64,000 bases of DNA from Boesenbergia rotunda (Eukaryota > Streptophyta > Magnoliopsida > Zingiberales > Zingiberaceae), in assembly GCA_024364735.1 (NCBI GenBank), contig JAGFNQ010004723.1, forward strand, positions 102,178-166,177, written 5' to 3'. Shown in pieces: positions 10,773-24,355 of the stretch. The first letter of the stretch is position 1. Each line of letters opens with the position of its first letter. Made by a program: the position numbers and the translations under genes. Under the pieces are notes generated by a model. It did not search any database and was not told the DNA's origin. It was given only the letters and a program-made list of their open reading frames with translations.

Positions 10773-13700
10773 ATGGGACGGCGAGGCGCCGACGTCGTCG
10801 TCCTGGCGTTGGCTGCCGCGGTGGCGGCGGCGGCGACGGTAGCGGCGGGGTTCAACGTGACGACGATGCCGTTCGACGAAGGGTACGCGCCGCTGTTCGG
10901 CGACGAGGTTGGCAATCTCGTGAGGTCCGGCGATGGGCGGACGGTCAGCCTCCTCCTCCACCGCCTCTCCGGTGATTAAAATCATTTAATAAAATTAATT
11001 TGTCATTTTTTTTCAGTTAATTTGTTTTTGTTTTGACGAATGAATGAATTGATTGATAGGAGCTGGATTTATATCGTCGGAGATGTATCAGTACGGATTC
11101 TTCAGCGCGTCGATCAAGCTGCCGGCGGACTACACGGCGGGGATTGTGGTGGCCTTTTACGTGAGTGATGAACATTTTTCACTTGACCCCTACATTTTAT
11201 TGGAATTTTCACATCGCCTCTCGTGATTTTAATAGTTATCATTATTTTACTGATAATGAGTAAAAAAAACAAAGCAAAAATCAAGGGCGCCATCATTTAA
11301 CAAATCTGAGATGACACCTCTTTTATAATTAAAACTCTAAGGACACAACAATTTTTACAGAAATTTCTACAATACAACGTATTTTACATAATTTTTTTTT
11401 TAAAATGGGACTCGAATCATGGGATGTTAGGCTTCTAGACCATCCACTATGAGCGCTTCCTGATTTACCCTGCCGATCGATGAAAAACTTCCATAGGACC
11501 GGATCGATTATCCCAAATTCATCTACTATCTGATCAATATTTGTTTTCCCCTTTTATACTTAAAACTAAATGAGCCTCTCGTTAAGATAAATTATCCAAA
11601 ATATTCCTGAACCAATTTTAAAATTTAGATTATAATAGTTAGTTGCTAATTTTTACTTACTATAACAGCTGGTTGCTAATATTTACAATAATATCATAAT
11701 CGTATATTAATTTTATTCATTTTGGAGTGATAGTCTGATTAAACTAATATTTTAATGAATAAAATAAACTCTAGGGACTCCATGACACCCAGTTAAATTT
11801 CAAATGAATATTATCTAATTATGATTGACTATATAAAAATTAACAGAGAACTACTGCTATAATTTATAGCAGCGGATTGCTAGTTTCTATAATAATATCA
11901 TTTTATATAATTTTATTTATTGGAAAGTGATGATCTAGTTAAAATAATATTTTAAAGTACAAAATAAATTAAGAGAATTCTACCATATCAATTATATTCA
12001 AGTGAACACTATTTGATTATGATTGATATGTGTAGAAGTTAATAGGTAACTATTATAATATATAGTTATTAATTGCTAACTTCCATCGTAGTATCAATAT
12101 CTTATGTTGATTTTATTTATTGAAGATTGATAGTTTAATTAAAATAATATTTCAATGACCAAAATAAATTAAGGGGACTCAATTATAACCCACTATCTTT
12201 CAAATAAATCACTATTGATTATATAAAAGCTAATAAGTAGTTACTACAATGTGTACAGTAATTTATTGCTAACTTTTATATAATATTATTCGATAACTTT
12301 ACACATTATAATAATTATCGGTAGCGACTGCAATAGTACTGAACAAAGATACTTTCGGAATAAAATTATTAACGAGATGTCCATTTAATTAATTATTTTT
12401 TAAAAAAAATAAGCAGTCATTCTCTTAATTTGGAACCCTTTGTATTTTGAAAAAAAACAAAAAATTATTCCACATCGAGTTTTATAGTGAAATAACATTT
12501 TAATATTTTTTTTCATAGACATCAAATGGAGATGTATTTGTGAAGGACCACGATGAGTTAGACTTTGAGTTCTTGGGCAACATTCAAGGAAAAGAATGGC
12601 GTGTGCAAACCAATGTGTACGGCAACGGTAGCACCGATCGTGGCCGTGAGGAGCGATACTACCTCCCCTTCGATCCGACCGTTGATTTTCACAATTATTC
12701 CATCCTTTGGACGGCCCGAAATACAATGTAAGATTCTTATCTCTCAGTATTTTAAACATTTTATTTGATAGAAAAATTTAAAAAAAAGCATGCTTTATCA
12801 TTACATCCTCAAAGAAAATTATCAAAATAATTAGAGTAAAAATAAAAAAGGCGCATCATCCCATTACCCGGTACCTTTTACTTTTTAAAATTATTCTTAT
12901 TTCTAATTATTATAACAATTACAAATTCATAATTAATATTTCAATTCTGATTAATATAAATATATTATGTTATAATAATTATAGTTTGCAAATATAAATT
13001 TTAATTCTAATTAACATTGATAAATTATAAGTTATAATTTTTATAATATAAATATTTTAGTTCTGATCGATATTAATCAAATCAATCAATAATATATTAT
13101 AACTATGTGATCATAATTATTACAACCATAATAACTATGTTATAATAATACAAAATAAAATATGTAAAAAAAGATAGATGGAGCATACTTTGATAATAAA
13201 TAAAAGATGAATGATACATGAATCAACAGTGGAAATTTTGATTGTCAATTGACGATATATTTGACATTCGATAGTCAATCGGATATCGTCGACAATCTAC
13301 GACTGCCATCCCGAACCAAATTATACCCTCGGGGGCATGGTGAACCCATTGGGGATCGCCGCAATTGCGATCTCGCATCATTCATCGTCGATTCCGACGG
13401 GTTCACCGTTGCCGTCGATCCCGACGGATTCACCATCCACCCAAGGTATAGTTTAATTCGGGGCGACGATCGGAGGTCGTCGGTGGTGTCTGATCGGTAA
13501 TCGACATCGGATATACCGTCGATTGACAATTAAAATTTTCACTGAGAAATTTATTTTCACTGTGCAAATTATTTCTCTAGGACATCCCACTTTTACACCC
13601 CCGTTTGAAAAGTTTTTAAGCAATGGAATTGAATTGAATTAATCAAGAATTGAATTCCAGCAGGAATTGAATTAAATTTTGAAAAATGATATGCAACAAG

Positions 13701-15061
13701 AATTTGTAGCATGAAACCCAACATGAATGACGTGGCATATTCTAATTATAGCGATCCCCGACGGGTTCACTATGCCCCTCAGGGTATAGTTTTGTTCGGG
13801 GCGGCAGCCGGAGGCCGCCGTTGGTGTCCAAGTGGTAATCGGATATGTATATAAAAACTGCCATGTCATTCATGTTGGATTTCATGCTACAAATTCATGC
13901 TGTGTATCATTGCTCTTGAATTTTTATGTTTGAAATGAGTCGGTAAATAAATGAATTGAATTGAATTTTTTTATTTAGAATGAATCTAAAACTAAATAAA
14001 TTTGATTGCTTTTACTATTTTACCTTTCATTGATAGGGTGGGAATCAAACATTATATTTATGTGAGATTATTTTAGTATTTTTATTTGTAGAAATTCAAT
14101 TTCCACACAAAATCATACCTATTTGGGATGGAATTGAATTTCTTAGTTTTGTTGGATTTCAATTTCCATGAGAATTAAATTCGTATGAAAATTTAATTCC
14201 TTCATTTAAGTTACATTCAAATCATGGATGAATTTAAAATGAATTTTCAAATAGAGTGTTAGTTTTGCTCAAATATCTTTTTATCATTAATTTGATATTT
14301 AAAATATCAAATTATTAGTAAATATCATTTAAATAATTTTTAAAAAATGTGTTAAAAATCAAAAGTCAACTTTATTCAGGCTCATTATAGTGTTCATTAA
14401 AAATACTTTTTTTATAAAGAATTATTGAATTTTGATGGATGAATTACACGCTTTATCCTCTTTAAAATCATATATCATATATATATATATATATTTAAAA
14501 AATCAGTATTAAAAATTAATTTGATTTGTTGAAAGTTTCTACATCGATGACGTCCCCATCCGCGAGGTGCGGCGATCCGCCGCGATGGGCGGCGACTACC
14601 CGTCGAAACCCATGTCGCTGTACGCCACCATCTGGGACGCCTCCAGCTGGGCCACCTCCGGCGGCCGCTACAAAGTCAACTACAAATACGCCCCCTTCGT
14701 TTCCCAGTTCTCCGACCTCGCCCTCCTCGGCTGCCGCGTCGGACCCCTTCAGCAATCCGTCTCCTCCGGATGCGCCGCCGCCGATGCCCAACTCGCTGCC
14801 ACAGGCCTCGCCAACCTCACCCCCGACCAGCGCCGGGCAATGCGCACCTTCCGCGAACGCTACATGACCTACTCCGTCTGCCACGACCGCATCCGATACC
14901 CGGAGCCGTTCCCCGAGTGCGACGCCAGGGAGTCCGAGAAGAGGCGGTTCAACGAGTCAGGCCATTTGATGTTCCGCCGATACCGCCGCCGAAATCCGCG
15001 ACGCGCTAGGGTTTCGGCGAGGGCTGACTCGAGGAGGCAGCGGCCTGCGGCATCATCTTAA
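10773..15061 (+). CDS. XTH: Xyloglucan endotransglucosylase/hydrolase (GH16), four exons
   Basis: XTH enzymes cut and rejoin xyloglucan in the plant cell wall. The exons are 10773-10971, 11060-11160, 12519-12727 and 14536-15061. All junctions are GT-AG, and the spliced frame is open for 344 residues. An Ala-rich signal peptide covers about residues 1-25. The GH16 catalytic motif HDELDFEFLG starts exon 3 at about residue 111 (E113, D115, E117), followed by an N-glycosylation site in YGNGST near residue 136. Exon 4 has the family motifs DDVPIREVRR, MSLYATIWDASSWAT and the C-terminal XET domain (ERYMTYSVCHDRIRYPEPFP). The protein ends in an Arg-rich tail (RRYRRRNPRRARVSARADSR), which with the overall length suggests the XTH27-30 (group III) clade. 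Introns 2 and 3 are long (1.36 and 1.81 kb), AT-rich and repeat-laden. Confidence 0.92.
11380..11516 (+). repeat. SINE family member B (3' body) in XTH intron 2
   Basis: GGGACTCGAATCATGGGATG, GGCTTCTAGACCATCC, GAGCGCTTCCTGATTTACCC and GATCGATGAAAAACTTC are close to the consensus of the other copies. The tRNA-like head is missing. Confidence 0.75.
13208..13580. mobile_element. Foldback MITE in XTH intron 3
   Basis: Nearly the whole element is an inverted repeat. The left arm runs from GAATGATACATGAA through AGTGGAAATTTTGATTGTCAA. The right arm reads TTGACAATTAAAATTTTCACT and then a decayed copy of the outer end. The centre has CCGACGGGTTCACCGT and GGTATAGTTTAATTCGGGGC, also present inverted on the left side. 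The superfamily and target-site duplication were not determined. Confidence 0.75.
13684..13912. mobile_element. Foldback MITE with long terminal inverted repeats in XTH intron 3
   Basis: The left arm has GAATTTGTAGCATGAAACCC and AACATGAATGACGTGGCA. The right arm has TGCCATGTCATTCATGTT, GGATTTCATGCTACAAATTC and TGTGTATCATT. These are near-perfect inverted repeats of about 60 bp. The central core (CCCCGACGGGTTCACTATG, GGGTATAGTTTTGTTCGGGG) is shared with the other family members. Confidence 0.85.
14477..14495. repeat. AT dinucleotide microsatellite
   Basis: A run of AT units lies about 40 bp upstream of the exon 4 acceptor of the XTH gene. Confidence 0.9.
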
Positions 15062-16169
15062 CTTGAAGTAAGTTTTGATGATATCATGCTTAATTTGGTG
15101 GCGTAATTTGATACAAATTCTTGGATTGTTGTGAAATATCTATAATTAATGGAAATTATTTGTACTTGCAATATGTGATTCTTAATCATTGTAATCACGC
15201 ATTTGTTCTTGGATTGATGATCTTAATTATAAGTGATTGATTATGCATGATTAGTTATTATGCTATGTTCATGTGTTTTTTTTAATACCATTTGGAGTTA
15301 CTTTCGAATGCTATTTTTGTGGAGGGGTCCCTCTAGAGCCATCCAATCCTATAATTATGAATGAGATCGAATTGTGCTAGATTATAGAGAGGCCTTCCAT
15401 AGAAATCATATTTGTCAATTGTTGCTCATCCACCGACTCTCTTCGGCCATGACCTCAATCTCGACTTTACTGACCAATCACAAAGACATTATCACCGAAT
15501 GCCGTCTACTTTTGTTTCAAAGAGTAGTAACACATAATATAATAGAGGAATACAACTAAAAGAGTTAGTTAATACATGTCACTCATAATACTTTTGTTTG
15601 GGAAATGCATGTAAATATGTAAAGAATACGGGGTTTCTTGTAACATTTCTCATTCATCAGTAGTACATAAATAAAAGGGAGGCAAAGGATTCAAGATTTT
15701 CACGTTGTGCGCTCATCATTCATTGAAAGTTTGGTCTACCCAACTCAAATGAACATCATTCAAGAATTACTCTCTTTGTCACACACCCTCTCCTAACTCC
15801 AAGTAGTGATCAAGCAATTTGATCCCTCCATCGTGGGAGTGAAAACAGAGGTGGAACCTCGTTCTCTCATTTTGCAATTGCGACAATAAACGATAGGATT
15901 TAAGCGAGCGATGAGGAGTAGATTGTTTGAGTGCTTCACTTAACTGCCCTGTTGGATTGTCTCTGCATTGTGTACTTTAGGTGAAGATCAAAAGCCAGTC
16001 ATTTTGCCACCATTTCTCCTCTGCATTGTAACTCTTCTTTTGGCAGATTATGGTTCATGAGTTGAATTCTCTCTCTGCATTAATGACACTTGGGAGCTTG
16101 TTCCTCTCTCTTTAGGGAAATTCACTATTAGGTTGCAAACGTGTTTTCTTTATTAAGTGTTCACTAGAC
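15062..16169. other. XTH downstream region without recognised genes
   Basis: The first few hundred bases probably include the XTH 3' untranslated region. No coding, RNA or clear repeat structure is recognised. Confidence 0.5.
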
Positions 16170-17150
16170 TATATTGTTGATCGGCTTAAGTGCCAAAGGG
16201 GTATCAGACTTATATCGTCGATTGTCTTGATACATTTTCTCCAATGACCAAGATTGCTTTAGTTTAACTCTTTCTCTCACTAATTGTTGTCTTTCATTGA
16301 TTCCTTCACTTGTATAAAGCAACCTTCATGGTCTATTGTTCAGGTGAAGATTACTCTGGTGTGTAAGCTAAAGAAATTTCTATCTTCGAGAGTATAGTTT
16401 GAGAAATTCAGCTCAACTTGTATATAGTACCACATCACCTTGGTATGAACGTTACTTCGATTTGCTTGAGGAGGCTAATACGGCACGGATTAAACCAATA
16501 GATACTCCTATGAATCATAGTGTTAGATTAGTGTAGGACAGAGGGAGCTACTGATTAGTAATTAGCCTGAGATATACAGGAGGTTGATAGAAAAATTAAA
16601 TTATTTCAGAGTCAGCATACTTGATATCTCATTTTCTGTTAGTGTAATTAATCAGTTTCTAGAAAATTTGTCATAAACACTGGGTAGCAGCCATGAGAAT
16701 TCTATGTACTTAAAAGGTACAAAAGTTTTCTAGGAAAAGGTATTCGTGATCACTTTTGATTGTGAGATACTCTGACATAGATTGGGCAAGTTATCCTACA
16801 ATAGTCGACCTATCTGACTGTAGTGTTCTCTTAGGTGGTAATATTATTTTCTAAAAGTGCAAGAAGTGGACAATGGTAGCAAGGTCTAGAGCAGAAGCAA
16901 AATATATAGAGTCATCCTAGTGATTTGCAAGCTCATTTGGGTTGAGCGTTTGATCATGAACTAGGATATGCCCCTACAAAGACGATGAATCTTTATTGGG
17001 ACTATCAAGTGCAATGCTTTTAAACAGTAGGTATTAACTTAAGTCATAGTTCAGATTCATCCATACTATATGAAAGTAGAATAAGCTGCAGTGTCAACAT
17101 AATCTACAAAGTAGATAGCTTTCTCATTCTTCATTTTACATTTTTTTTTT
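16170..17150 (+). pseudogene. Ty1/copia reverse transcriptase-RNase H remnant
   Basis: Reading the three plus frames together gives a decayed copia pol tail. A segment like the RT region appears near 16170-16400. Then come the RYxxLVGKLNY-like stretch (GGLIEKLNYFRVS context, about 16585) and DISFSVSVINQFLE. Next is a degenerate LRYLKGTKVF stretch near 16700, and then DIDWASYP and RSRAEAKYIE-like RNase H motifs near 16780-16905. Stops and frameshifts are numerous. No LTRs were found around it. Confidence 0.7.
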
Positions 17151-17402
17151 GACATCTGAGGATTTGTTAATCCGAAACAAGGGCAAAAATTAGTTAGGAC
17201 TTTGATGTTTATAGTGTTTGAACGAAGAGAGAAATCACAGATTTATTTTATGATTGTATTGTGAATTAATAACAAAATGAAGGATTTAGATATTGACATA
17301 TATGCCGTTTCAATAGAATTAGGACATTTAATAAGATAATACAATCATCGAAGCTGTAGAACACATTGACTTCCTAGTTCCTCGATAGCAATATGTATCC
17401 TA

Positions 17403-19816
17403 TTAATGATTTCCCTTCTTCAGAAGGCTCCCAAACTTGTGCAGTAAGGCATTCTTCTTCCTTTGATTCAGAGGTTGCTTGTCGGGTGAGGTAATTCCAT
17501 CATCCATGCTGATATCCACATCTGATTCTAGATCTTCATCAATTGAATAATCTTCGTGCTCGCTTTCTGATGATAAATCACTGTCTATGGTTTCCTCATG
17601 ATCCTCTTCATGGTTTTTGTTTATGTTGGTGCTCTCTTCTTTCACTTTATAGTCTTCTTTATGATGTTCTTGAAGCTCATCCTCTCTATTTGAAAATATT
17701 TCCTTCAGCCTGAAACTTCCATGTTTCAATTCTTCTTCTGCTTCACAAGAAGAATCTGCATTTGCTTGCTTTGTTTCTTTTTTCTCAACTTTCTCTAATT
17801 CAACCATTTTTGTCATTTCAACTTTCATTGATGCAAGTTCTTCCAACTTCTTTATGGTGTTAACAAAAACAAGCTCTTTTTTGTCCCACTCACTTTTTGA
17901 GTTACTCGCTTCAGTTTCAACTCTTTCAATTATATTCTTGAGGCAAACGATCTCATATCTTGCCTCGTCAAGCATCACCTCATATCTATCCTCAGTGTTT
18001 CTTAATGCTATATTTAATTGCTCAATCTCCGCTTGTGATTCTTCAAGCTCAGCTTGTGTTCGCAAGAGTCTTTCATCTTTTTCTCTGGCATCTTTAGAAA
18101 CACTCTGCAATGTCACAGCTAAACCTTCCATTGCCTTTTGATTCTTCTCCTCCTGATCTCTGCTAATCCTGAGCTCATCCATCAGTTTGTTGTGCTCCTC
18201 CATCAAACTCTCAACTTTTGTAATGTGACTTCTTTCCCTGTTAATTGCTTGCAGCTTTTCCTCCTCAAGATTCTGAATCTCCAACTTCAGTAGGTCAACT
18301 GTCTTGCCTATGTTAACTGCATCTTGTCGTGCCGCATCAACCTGCCTATCTGATTCTTGAAGATCTTCTCTTTGCTTCTCAACCTCAATCTCCAATGACC
18401 TTATCTTCCCTTGAAGAGTTGATATCTCAGATTCAGCATCTTCAATCAGCGATTTACTCTCTTCCAACTGCCCCATCATTGCTGCTAGAGAGTCAGATGC
18501 TGATTTCTCAGACTGATGTGCTTCATCCAGATCAACCTTTAACTTTTCTATCCTTTTTTGCCAGTCATTGACCAACTCAGACGCATCGGATTCAACCTTT
18601 CTCGCATTGATCACCTCTACCTGAAGCTCATCAACCAATTGTTCCATCTTAGCCAACTTATTTTTCTCTGCCTTTGAGTGCTCAAGTTCGAGTTTCAAAG
18701 TACTTACTTCACCTTCCAACTTCTTAATCATCTCACTTGCCTCTTTGCTCATACTATCTAGCTTGCGGTTGTGTAGGGCTTTTGACCAATTCGCTTCCTT
18801 GGATAACAGCTCAACCCTCTCTCTGTATGTTTCAGCTATTTCCCTTTCATCATCTGCTTGCTTAAGAGCAATTTCTTTTGCACTCAAGGCTCCATTGAGC
18901 TCTAACTTGATCCCTTCAAGCTCCTGAGATATGGAATGCAATTTTGACATGTCCAGAGAGTGTTGACTCTGTAGACTGTTGATTTCCTGCCGTAATTTCT
19001 CCTCCCTTTCTTGTGCACCTTCTTTTCTAGCATTTTCCAACTTATCGCGGAGCTCTTTCTCCAAGCTTTCCTCAGCTCTCTTCTGAGCATCTGTAGCTAC
19101 CTGCAGTTTCTCATTTGTTTCGTAAGCGAACTTCTTCACATCATTTAATTCCTCAAAAGCTTTACTCTTCTCTTGCTCAGCGAAAGCCAATTGCTCTTTT
19201 GCTTTCTTCAGCTCCTTCTCAAGTGCATTTAAATTTTCATGCAGCTCCAAGTTTGCCGAAATAGCTTGCGGTGATTTCTGATACAAAAGACCAATTCAGA
19301 GTGGAAGGAGATTAATTGTACCTAATACTTGAAATGAAATAATCCTTACACTAGTAGTGCCATTTCTCTTGATTGCACTCTTTGCGTCAACTGTTTTTGG
19401 TGATCTATCAGACAGGATCCGCGGTTTTGGAATCGGAGAAGTTTGCTTTGTGAAGGGAGAGCTTTGTTTCGCCTTCGGAGAAGTGAATCCACTATCTAAC
19501 TTGGTAGATCCTGTTCTCGTTGGTTTGGTGATCCTATTGGAACCTTGCAAATTCTTATAATCTGAAGCTTCAAATATACCAGATCTGCTCCAAATGGTAA
19601 TATCAGACTCTTGGTTTACATTTGCTACATTACAAGACTGATGACATGATCAAGTAGATACAGATCAAACACTTGTAACAGAGAATATGTTTCCATAAAT
19701 AGCAAAGAAACAGGTTCAACCAAATCATCCATTCAGATTTGAGCTTCAAGAATAATCACAAATGATCGAGATCTATTTAGTTTCTAACACACTTACCTGG
19801 ATTTGTAGGGAAGCAT
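17403..19816 (-). CDS. WEB-family long coiled-coil protein (At1g65010-like)
   Basis: WEB-family proteins are plant-specific coiled-coil proteins. WEB1 and PMI2 members act in light-driven chloroplast movement, while the role of this subclade is not established. Three exons fit: 19797-19816 (start ATGCTTCCC; donor AG|GTAAGT), 19350-19584 (acceptor GAGCAG|A; donor AGT|GTAAGG) and 17403-19277 (acceptor TATCAG|AAA). The spliced frame is open for 709 residues. The first ~85 residues are basic and Ser/Pro/Thr-rich (SPKAKQSSPFTKQTSPIPKP). Residues ~90-610 are almost continuous heptads rich in Glu, Lys and Leu. An acidic region (EEDHEETIDSDLSSESEHED) precedes a basic tail, KKNALLHKFGSLLKKGNH, a typical end for this subgroup. 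The short first exon is inferred from the splice sites and frame. Confidence 0.85.
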
Positions 19817-20030
19817 TTTTGGTTTTCTGCTCCTGGAGGAAGAATTGCAACCTGTGAGGAAGCCTCAGCTGCGGGCACTCTCAGATTTGGGAAAGCTTTG
19901 AGAAAGGAGAGGAAAAGTGTGTTTGAAAAGTGAGGGAAGATGATTATTTCAGTCCATGTCAGACTTGTCCTTGGTAAGTATTCCCTTTCTACAAGATAGT
20001 GAAAAAAATGTTTTTTTCTTCTCAACAGCA

Positions 20031-20040
20031 CATTTATATG
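20031..20040 (-). promoter_or_regulatory. Probable TATA box of the WEB-family gene
   Basis: On the minus strand CATATAAATG lies about 215 bp upstream of the predicted start codon, which leaves a leader of roughly 190 bases. Confidence 0.45.
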
Positions 20041-21443
20041 GCCCAGTTTTCTGGTGAATCAATTCTTTTTCTTTCCCTGCTAATGCTTCTATTGGATCTG
20101 TCATCATGGTTCTCACCATTCAACCTTAATAATTCCACTCGTTTTTCAGCCATTCATCGTGGGTCGAAACTTTGACTAATAATGCTGCCGACGAGTGAAT
20201 CTCACAGCATGATCAAATCTGAAGCAGAAAGAAACTTCCCAAACGTCACCTGTTCCAGGTTAGCATAATACTGTAAATGACAGCATGTATTTGTCGACAG
20301 ATTAACTTTGACAGTATACCCTCTTAGGCCAAACGTCTCTTTTACATATTTGAGGCATTACTTGCTCTTAGCTATCCTTTTCATCCTGATCATATTGCCG
20401 TCGAACCGATGCCAGTGTTCGGTAATGGTATCGAAACAGTGTCTTATTTACTACAAGCCCGGCATTGATCATGATCACAGCTAAGGTTTTGAAGGCACGC
20501 CATTAATGTTGCAGATGGTGGCCCATTCCTGTGGTTGGAGAAAAAGTGAACCGTGCTATTATTGCAGTTTGGTGTGGCCTCATGTGAAACATGATTCAGA
20601 TGAGACAGTAAGAACATGGCTTTACTTCCATACTGTTTATTTTATTTTAGTTGGTGTGGAACTAGTTGGATTGTTTAATTGCCTACCCAGATTTGTAGCT
20701 CCAACCCGTTGCATTGTTAAATGTTTCTTACCATGAAGGACAAGAGAAGGAGCATAGGCTTCAATTTTTTTCCCTTTTTATTTCTCACATAACACATTAG
20801 GAAGATAATTGTTCTTTTCTTTTTGGGATCAAAGTGTTTTTTTATTGTTATTTTTTGATAATCTAGGTTTCTGAGTTTTGCCCGATTAATTTTTGCGGCC
20901 TTCCGTTTAGTTCATCTATTAAGGTAAATCTTAAGTATAATTCGACCTTTAAGATATTTATTTCATTTGAGATTAGAATTTTAATTCTCACATTGCTCTT
21001 TTGAGTGTTTTACCATTCAAAGTGTCAAATCATTAAGTTCATATTAGACATTTCACACTTTTTAGGTACAAATTAAGTCTCATATATTAATTCTTATGTT
21101 CCAATTTTCAAAATAAGTTAAATAATATGATGTTAGTTGGCTATTACATCACTATGTTGAATCACTTTAGGGTTATATTAGTTGATGAGAACCTTTATAG
21201 GTGTATTTTAGATTCAATTTTTTTTTAAAATAAAAAATGAAACAAATTTTATATTTCTTACTCAAAATTTATTGTCTATATTTTTGTTCAAAAATATTTG
21301 ATTTATATATGAAGCATTTTGATTTGTAGAATTAGTGGCAAATAAAAAATAATAAGTTGTCTCTCATGCATGGAGGTGTTTGGAGATGTTTCAGTTTGAT
21401 TTTTTTCCGACTTGTATATGCTTACTTCGCGATGATTGTTTTT
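20041..21443. other. Intergenic DNA upstream of the WEB-family gene
   Basis: No ORF here has recognisable domains. The right half is AT-rich. Confidence 0.5.
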
Positions 21444-21652
21444 GGGATGATGGTGTAATAGAAGGGTGATTAATTATTATTTTAGATATTTGTTATTCGA
21501 TTCTTAATTATAACGTATTTATAAGATTTTTTTTTTCAAATAGGTCGCGAATTCTGGAACGTTGAACTTTTTGATCGTTCGTTGCGAATGTTTTTTGATT
21601 TATTTTGATGGATGATGAAAAATTTTTTGGAGTCGGATTGATTGTCCAAAGT
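21444..21652 (+). repeat. SINE family member C (head and body)
   Basis: The head GGGATGATGGTGTAATAG, then GATATTTGTTATTCGATTC, parallels the tRNA-like heads at 25608 (minus) and 27612. The body has GAACGTTGAACTTTTTGATC, TTGATTTATTTTGATGG and GGAGTCGGATTGATTGTCC. Confidence 0.65.
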
Positions 21653-22017
21653 TAAAAAAATTTAGTTAATTATTATTTTTATTTGGGCGATGATCGTGTC
21701 GGATTACCAATAGAAATGATGCATTTGGCGTTCCTTCCCGTTCCATCAATCTTAAATTCACGCGTACAGGGGGCAGCTTGCTTGGCGTCGGTGTCTAAGA
21801 TCACTTTGACTGGTCCAACCCAAGTAGCTTGGACTTTTCACACGTTGAATGGCAAGTCATTAGAAAAAAAATAACAAATGATGAATTAGGTAAAATTATA
21901 TTTAAGATAATCGATTTAATATTATAAATTTATTTTTATTGATTATCAAGATAATAAAGAAGTATTCATGATAAATAATTTAGAAATTTAATATTATAAA
22001 TTCTATTTTTAAATTTT

Positions 22018-22099
22018 TTTTATAAAATATGATATATCTAGGATTCGAATCATAGATGTCTCAGCGACAATTTAATATTTTTTCACTGCATCATAATCC
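22018..22099 (-). repeat. SINE family member D (head fragment)
   Basis: The reverse complement reads GGGATTATGATGCAGTG, then TCGCTGAGACATCTATGATT and CGAATCCTAGATATATC. This matches the head of the other copies. The body is missing. Confidence 0.55.
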
Positions 22100-22859
22100 C
22101 GAAGACGAATAGTAAGTCATTAGGGATTTCTTCAAATATTTACATCTCAAATTTCTCCTCATTGGCAGGGAGAGAACAGGGGATATATTTAGAAATCATC
22201 AGGCAAATTATTTTGCTAGGTGATTTTCTAATTTTTGTTAAAAAATCAAAAAAACAAAAAAAAAACAAAACAAAAGCTGCTACAGACAACGGGTTGTTTA
22301 GGCTTAATTGTTTTTGTTATTTTTTAAAATTCAGTGGAAAATGCATAAATAGTTGGGATATTTGATTTTTTTTGTTATTTGAAATTCAATAAAATTTATT
22401 TTTTTGTTTTTTTTTGAGATATTTGAAGGTAAAATTTGAGATACTTAAAAGTAAGATATTTTATGAATGAGATCCATAAATATTTAATTGATGAATATTT
22501 AATTATAAAATTTGAAATATTTAATGAGTAAGATATTTAAATAATGATATGGACAGATATCATAAATAATAAATATTCAATGTTATAAAGTTGGCGCCGT
22601 CCGTTCACAACAATCTAACCCCTAAAAATTTTAATGGTTTTTTCTTTGTCAAATAATGATAGTTATGACAAAGAATTTCACATTGCGAGGAAGAGTTAAC
22701 TTTTACCTGAGTAATAATCTGTGTTAATCGGTGGATGATGATAGAAAATTATCTATGTGAATAATTACTTAAAATAATTAAATATATCAGAGAAATTTTT
22801 AAATAAATAAATTTCTTCTTTAAAATGATCCCTCGACTAAACTCAAGTAAATTATTACT

Positions 22860-23690
22860 TAATGTTTTGGAAGGAATCGACGATGATGTATAATCATTGA
22901 GGGTCTGTCCACGTGAAAGTCATTGTAGGTGAGAGGAATTCCGTACTTTGCGAGATTAACACGAGCGTTAGGGGACACGTCGGAAGAGGTCTAGCGGAGT
23001 CTATTCCTACACTCAAGTCAGTATATCGATAAAGAGCAAAGGCAACAAGAAAGGAAAAATATGCATAAGGTAATTGAGAGAGCGTAACTCCCTTACTGGA
23101 GGGGTTGAACTACCTTTTATACTGATGGAGGTGGACTTGGCATCCTCCTCGTTCGGTGTCATGCCTCCGTGATTTATGCTACGTCCTCCCCTTCGTTCGG
23201 CGGTTACTGGATAGCCTTTGAAACGGTCTACGCCGTTACCACGCTTCGATCCGTTGCGACATTTAAAGGTCGTGATGACTCCTTATGACGAGGAGGCTTA
23301 TCCATAAATTCATGAAAGATGAGAAGGGGGAGGGCCGTTGCTTGAGGTTGAAGATATCCTGGACTCCGCTTTTCCGAGGTGAGCTCGGGGCCTTCTGACC
23401 AGGGTCAGCCTAGGCGCTAGAGTTCCCGAGACGCTCTCAAGGCCCGACCTCTCGGGGTGGTCCTGGGAGGGGTCTCCTGGCTATCCTTCCAGAGCGTGTT
23501 TCCCAACGGGGGTTCTAAGGTTCGGGAAGGAGGATCACTTCGATCCTACGTGTCATGCTATGTAACTTCTTCATCTCCTATGCCTATCATGGGCTATTTA
23601 ACCCTATCCCCTACCTCTGCCGAAACCATAAGGTTCTATTCGAACTACCCCTGCCGAAACCATAGGGATCTATTCGAATAAATAATAATA
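22860..23690 (-). repeat. LTR-like remnant of a Ty3 element
   Basis: This is a GC-richer block in AT-rich DNA. On the minus strand it has a TATA box (CAGTATAAAAGGTAG, near 23110) and, downstream of that, a segment like the one beside the TATA of the LTR remnant at 30055-30950. The edges and flanking coding region are lost. The right end carries a short near-duplicate, TGCCGAAACCATA. Confidence 0.4.
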
Positions 23691-24355
23691 GTAAGGTGAA
23701 AAACATAAGAAGAAGTATAGTAGAGTATAATAGTTTATCATTAAAAATGATTTTCGTTTGCTTTTGAATGAAAATTATTACTTTTAATATTTTAAAAATT
23801 TTTTATTGATGATGATTTACTATCACGGGAAATATTTAATTTAAGATTTTAAACCTATTAAATATTTATTGTCGTCTACCTAGTTGGTAGGGTAGGAGGA
23901 ATATGCTTAATTAGCATTGAATGTGACCTTTCTTTATTTTTTATTTTATCCCACCGCCCACCAGTCAAAATTGTCAACATCTGACAATAATAATTTTTAT
24001 ATTACTACTATAGTTTCTAAAATTGAAATATTTATTTAACCTTTTAACTTATCACATAAATTATTTCTTTATTAACAAAGAAGAAGTATTTTGATGTACA
24101 AAATATTAGGGGTATTTTGAGATTAATAAAATATGAAAGGTTACTTTAAAATACTTTAAAAATTTTATGTAGTGTAAAATGGAAATTTAACAAATTTGGG
24201 GGTGGGGCATTCTTAAAAAGGAAAGATATTAAGGGTGCAAAATGAATAAATGAAATCTTACACATATCCCATGGGAGCTGTCTATTTCAAAAGGTTGAAA
24301 CCGTCAACCCAGCGGCCCCCTGGTCTCTGCCTCATAAGTGTCCAGAGGGGGTAAA
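23691..24355. other. AT-rich intergenic DNA
   Basis: No gene or repeat structure is recognised. Confidence 0.5.

Noticed and set aside
20506..20736. Possible 76-residue gene
   Set aside because: No recognised domain, promoter or splice context; probably chance.
22591..22603. Ty3 primer-binding site TTGGCGCCGTCCG
   Set aside because: The similarity is real but short, no LTR end lies directly before it, and the nearby LTR-like block is in the other orientation.
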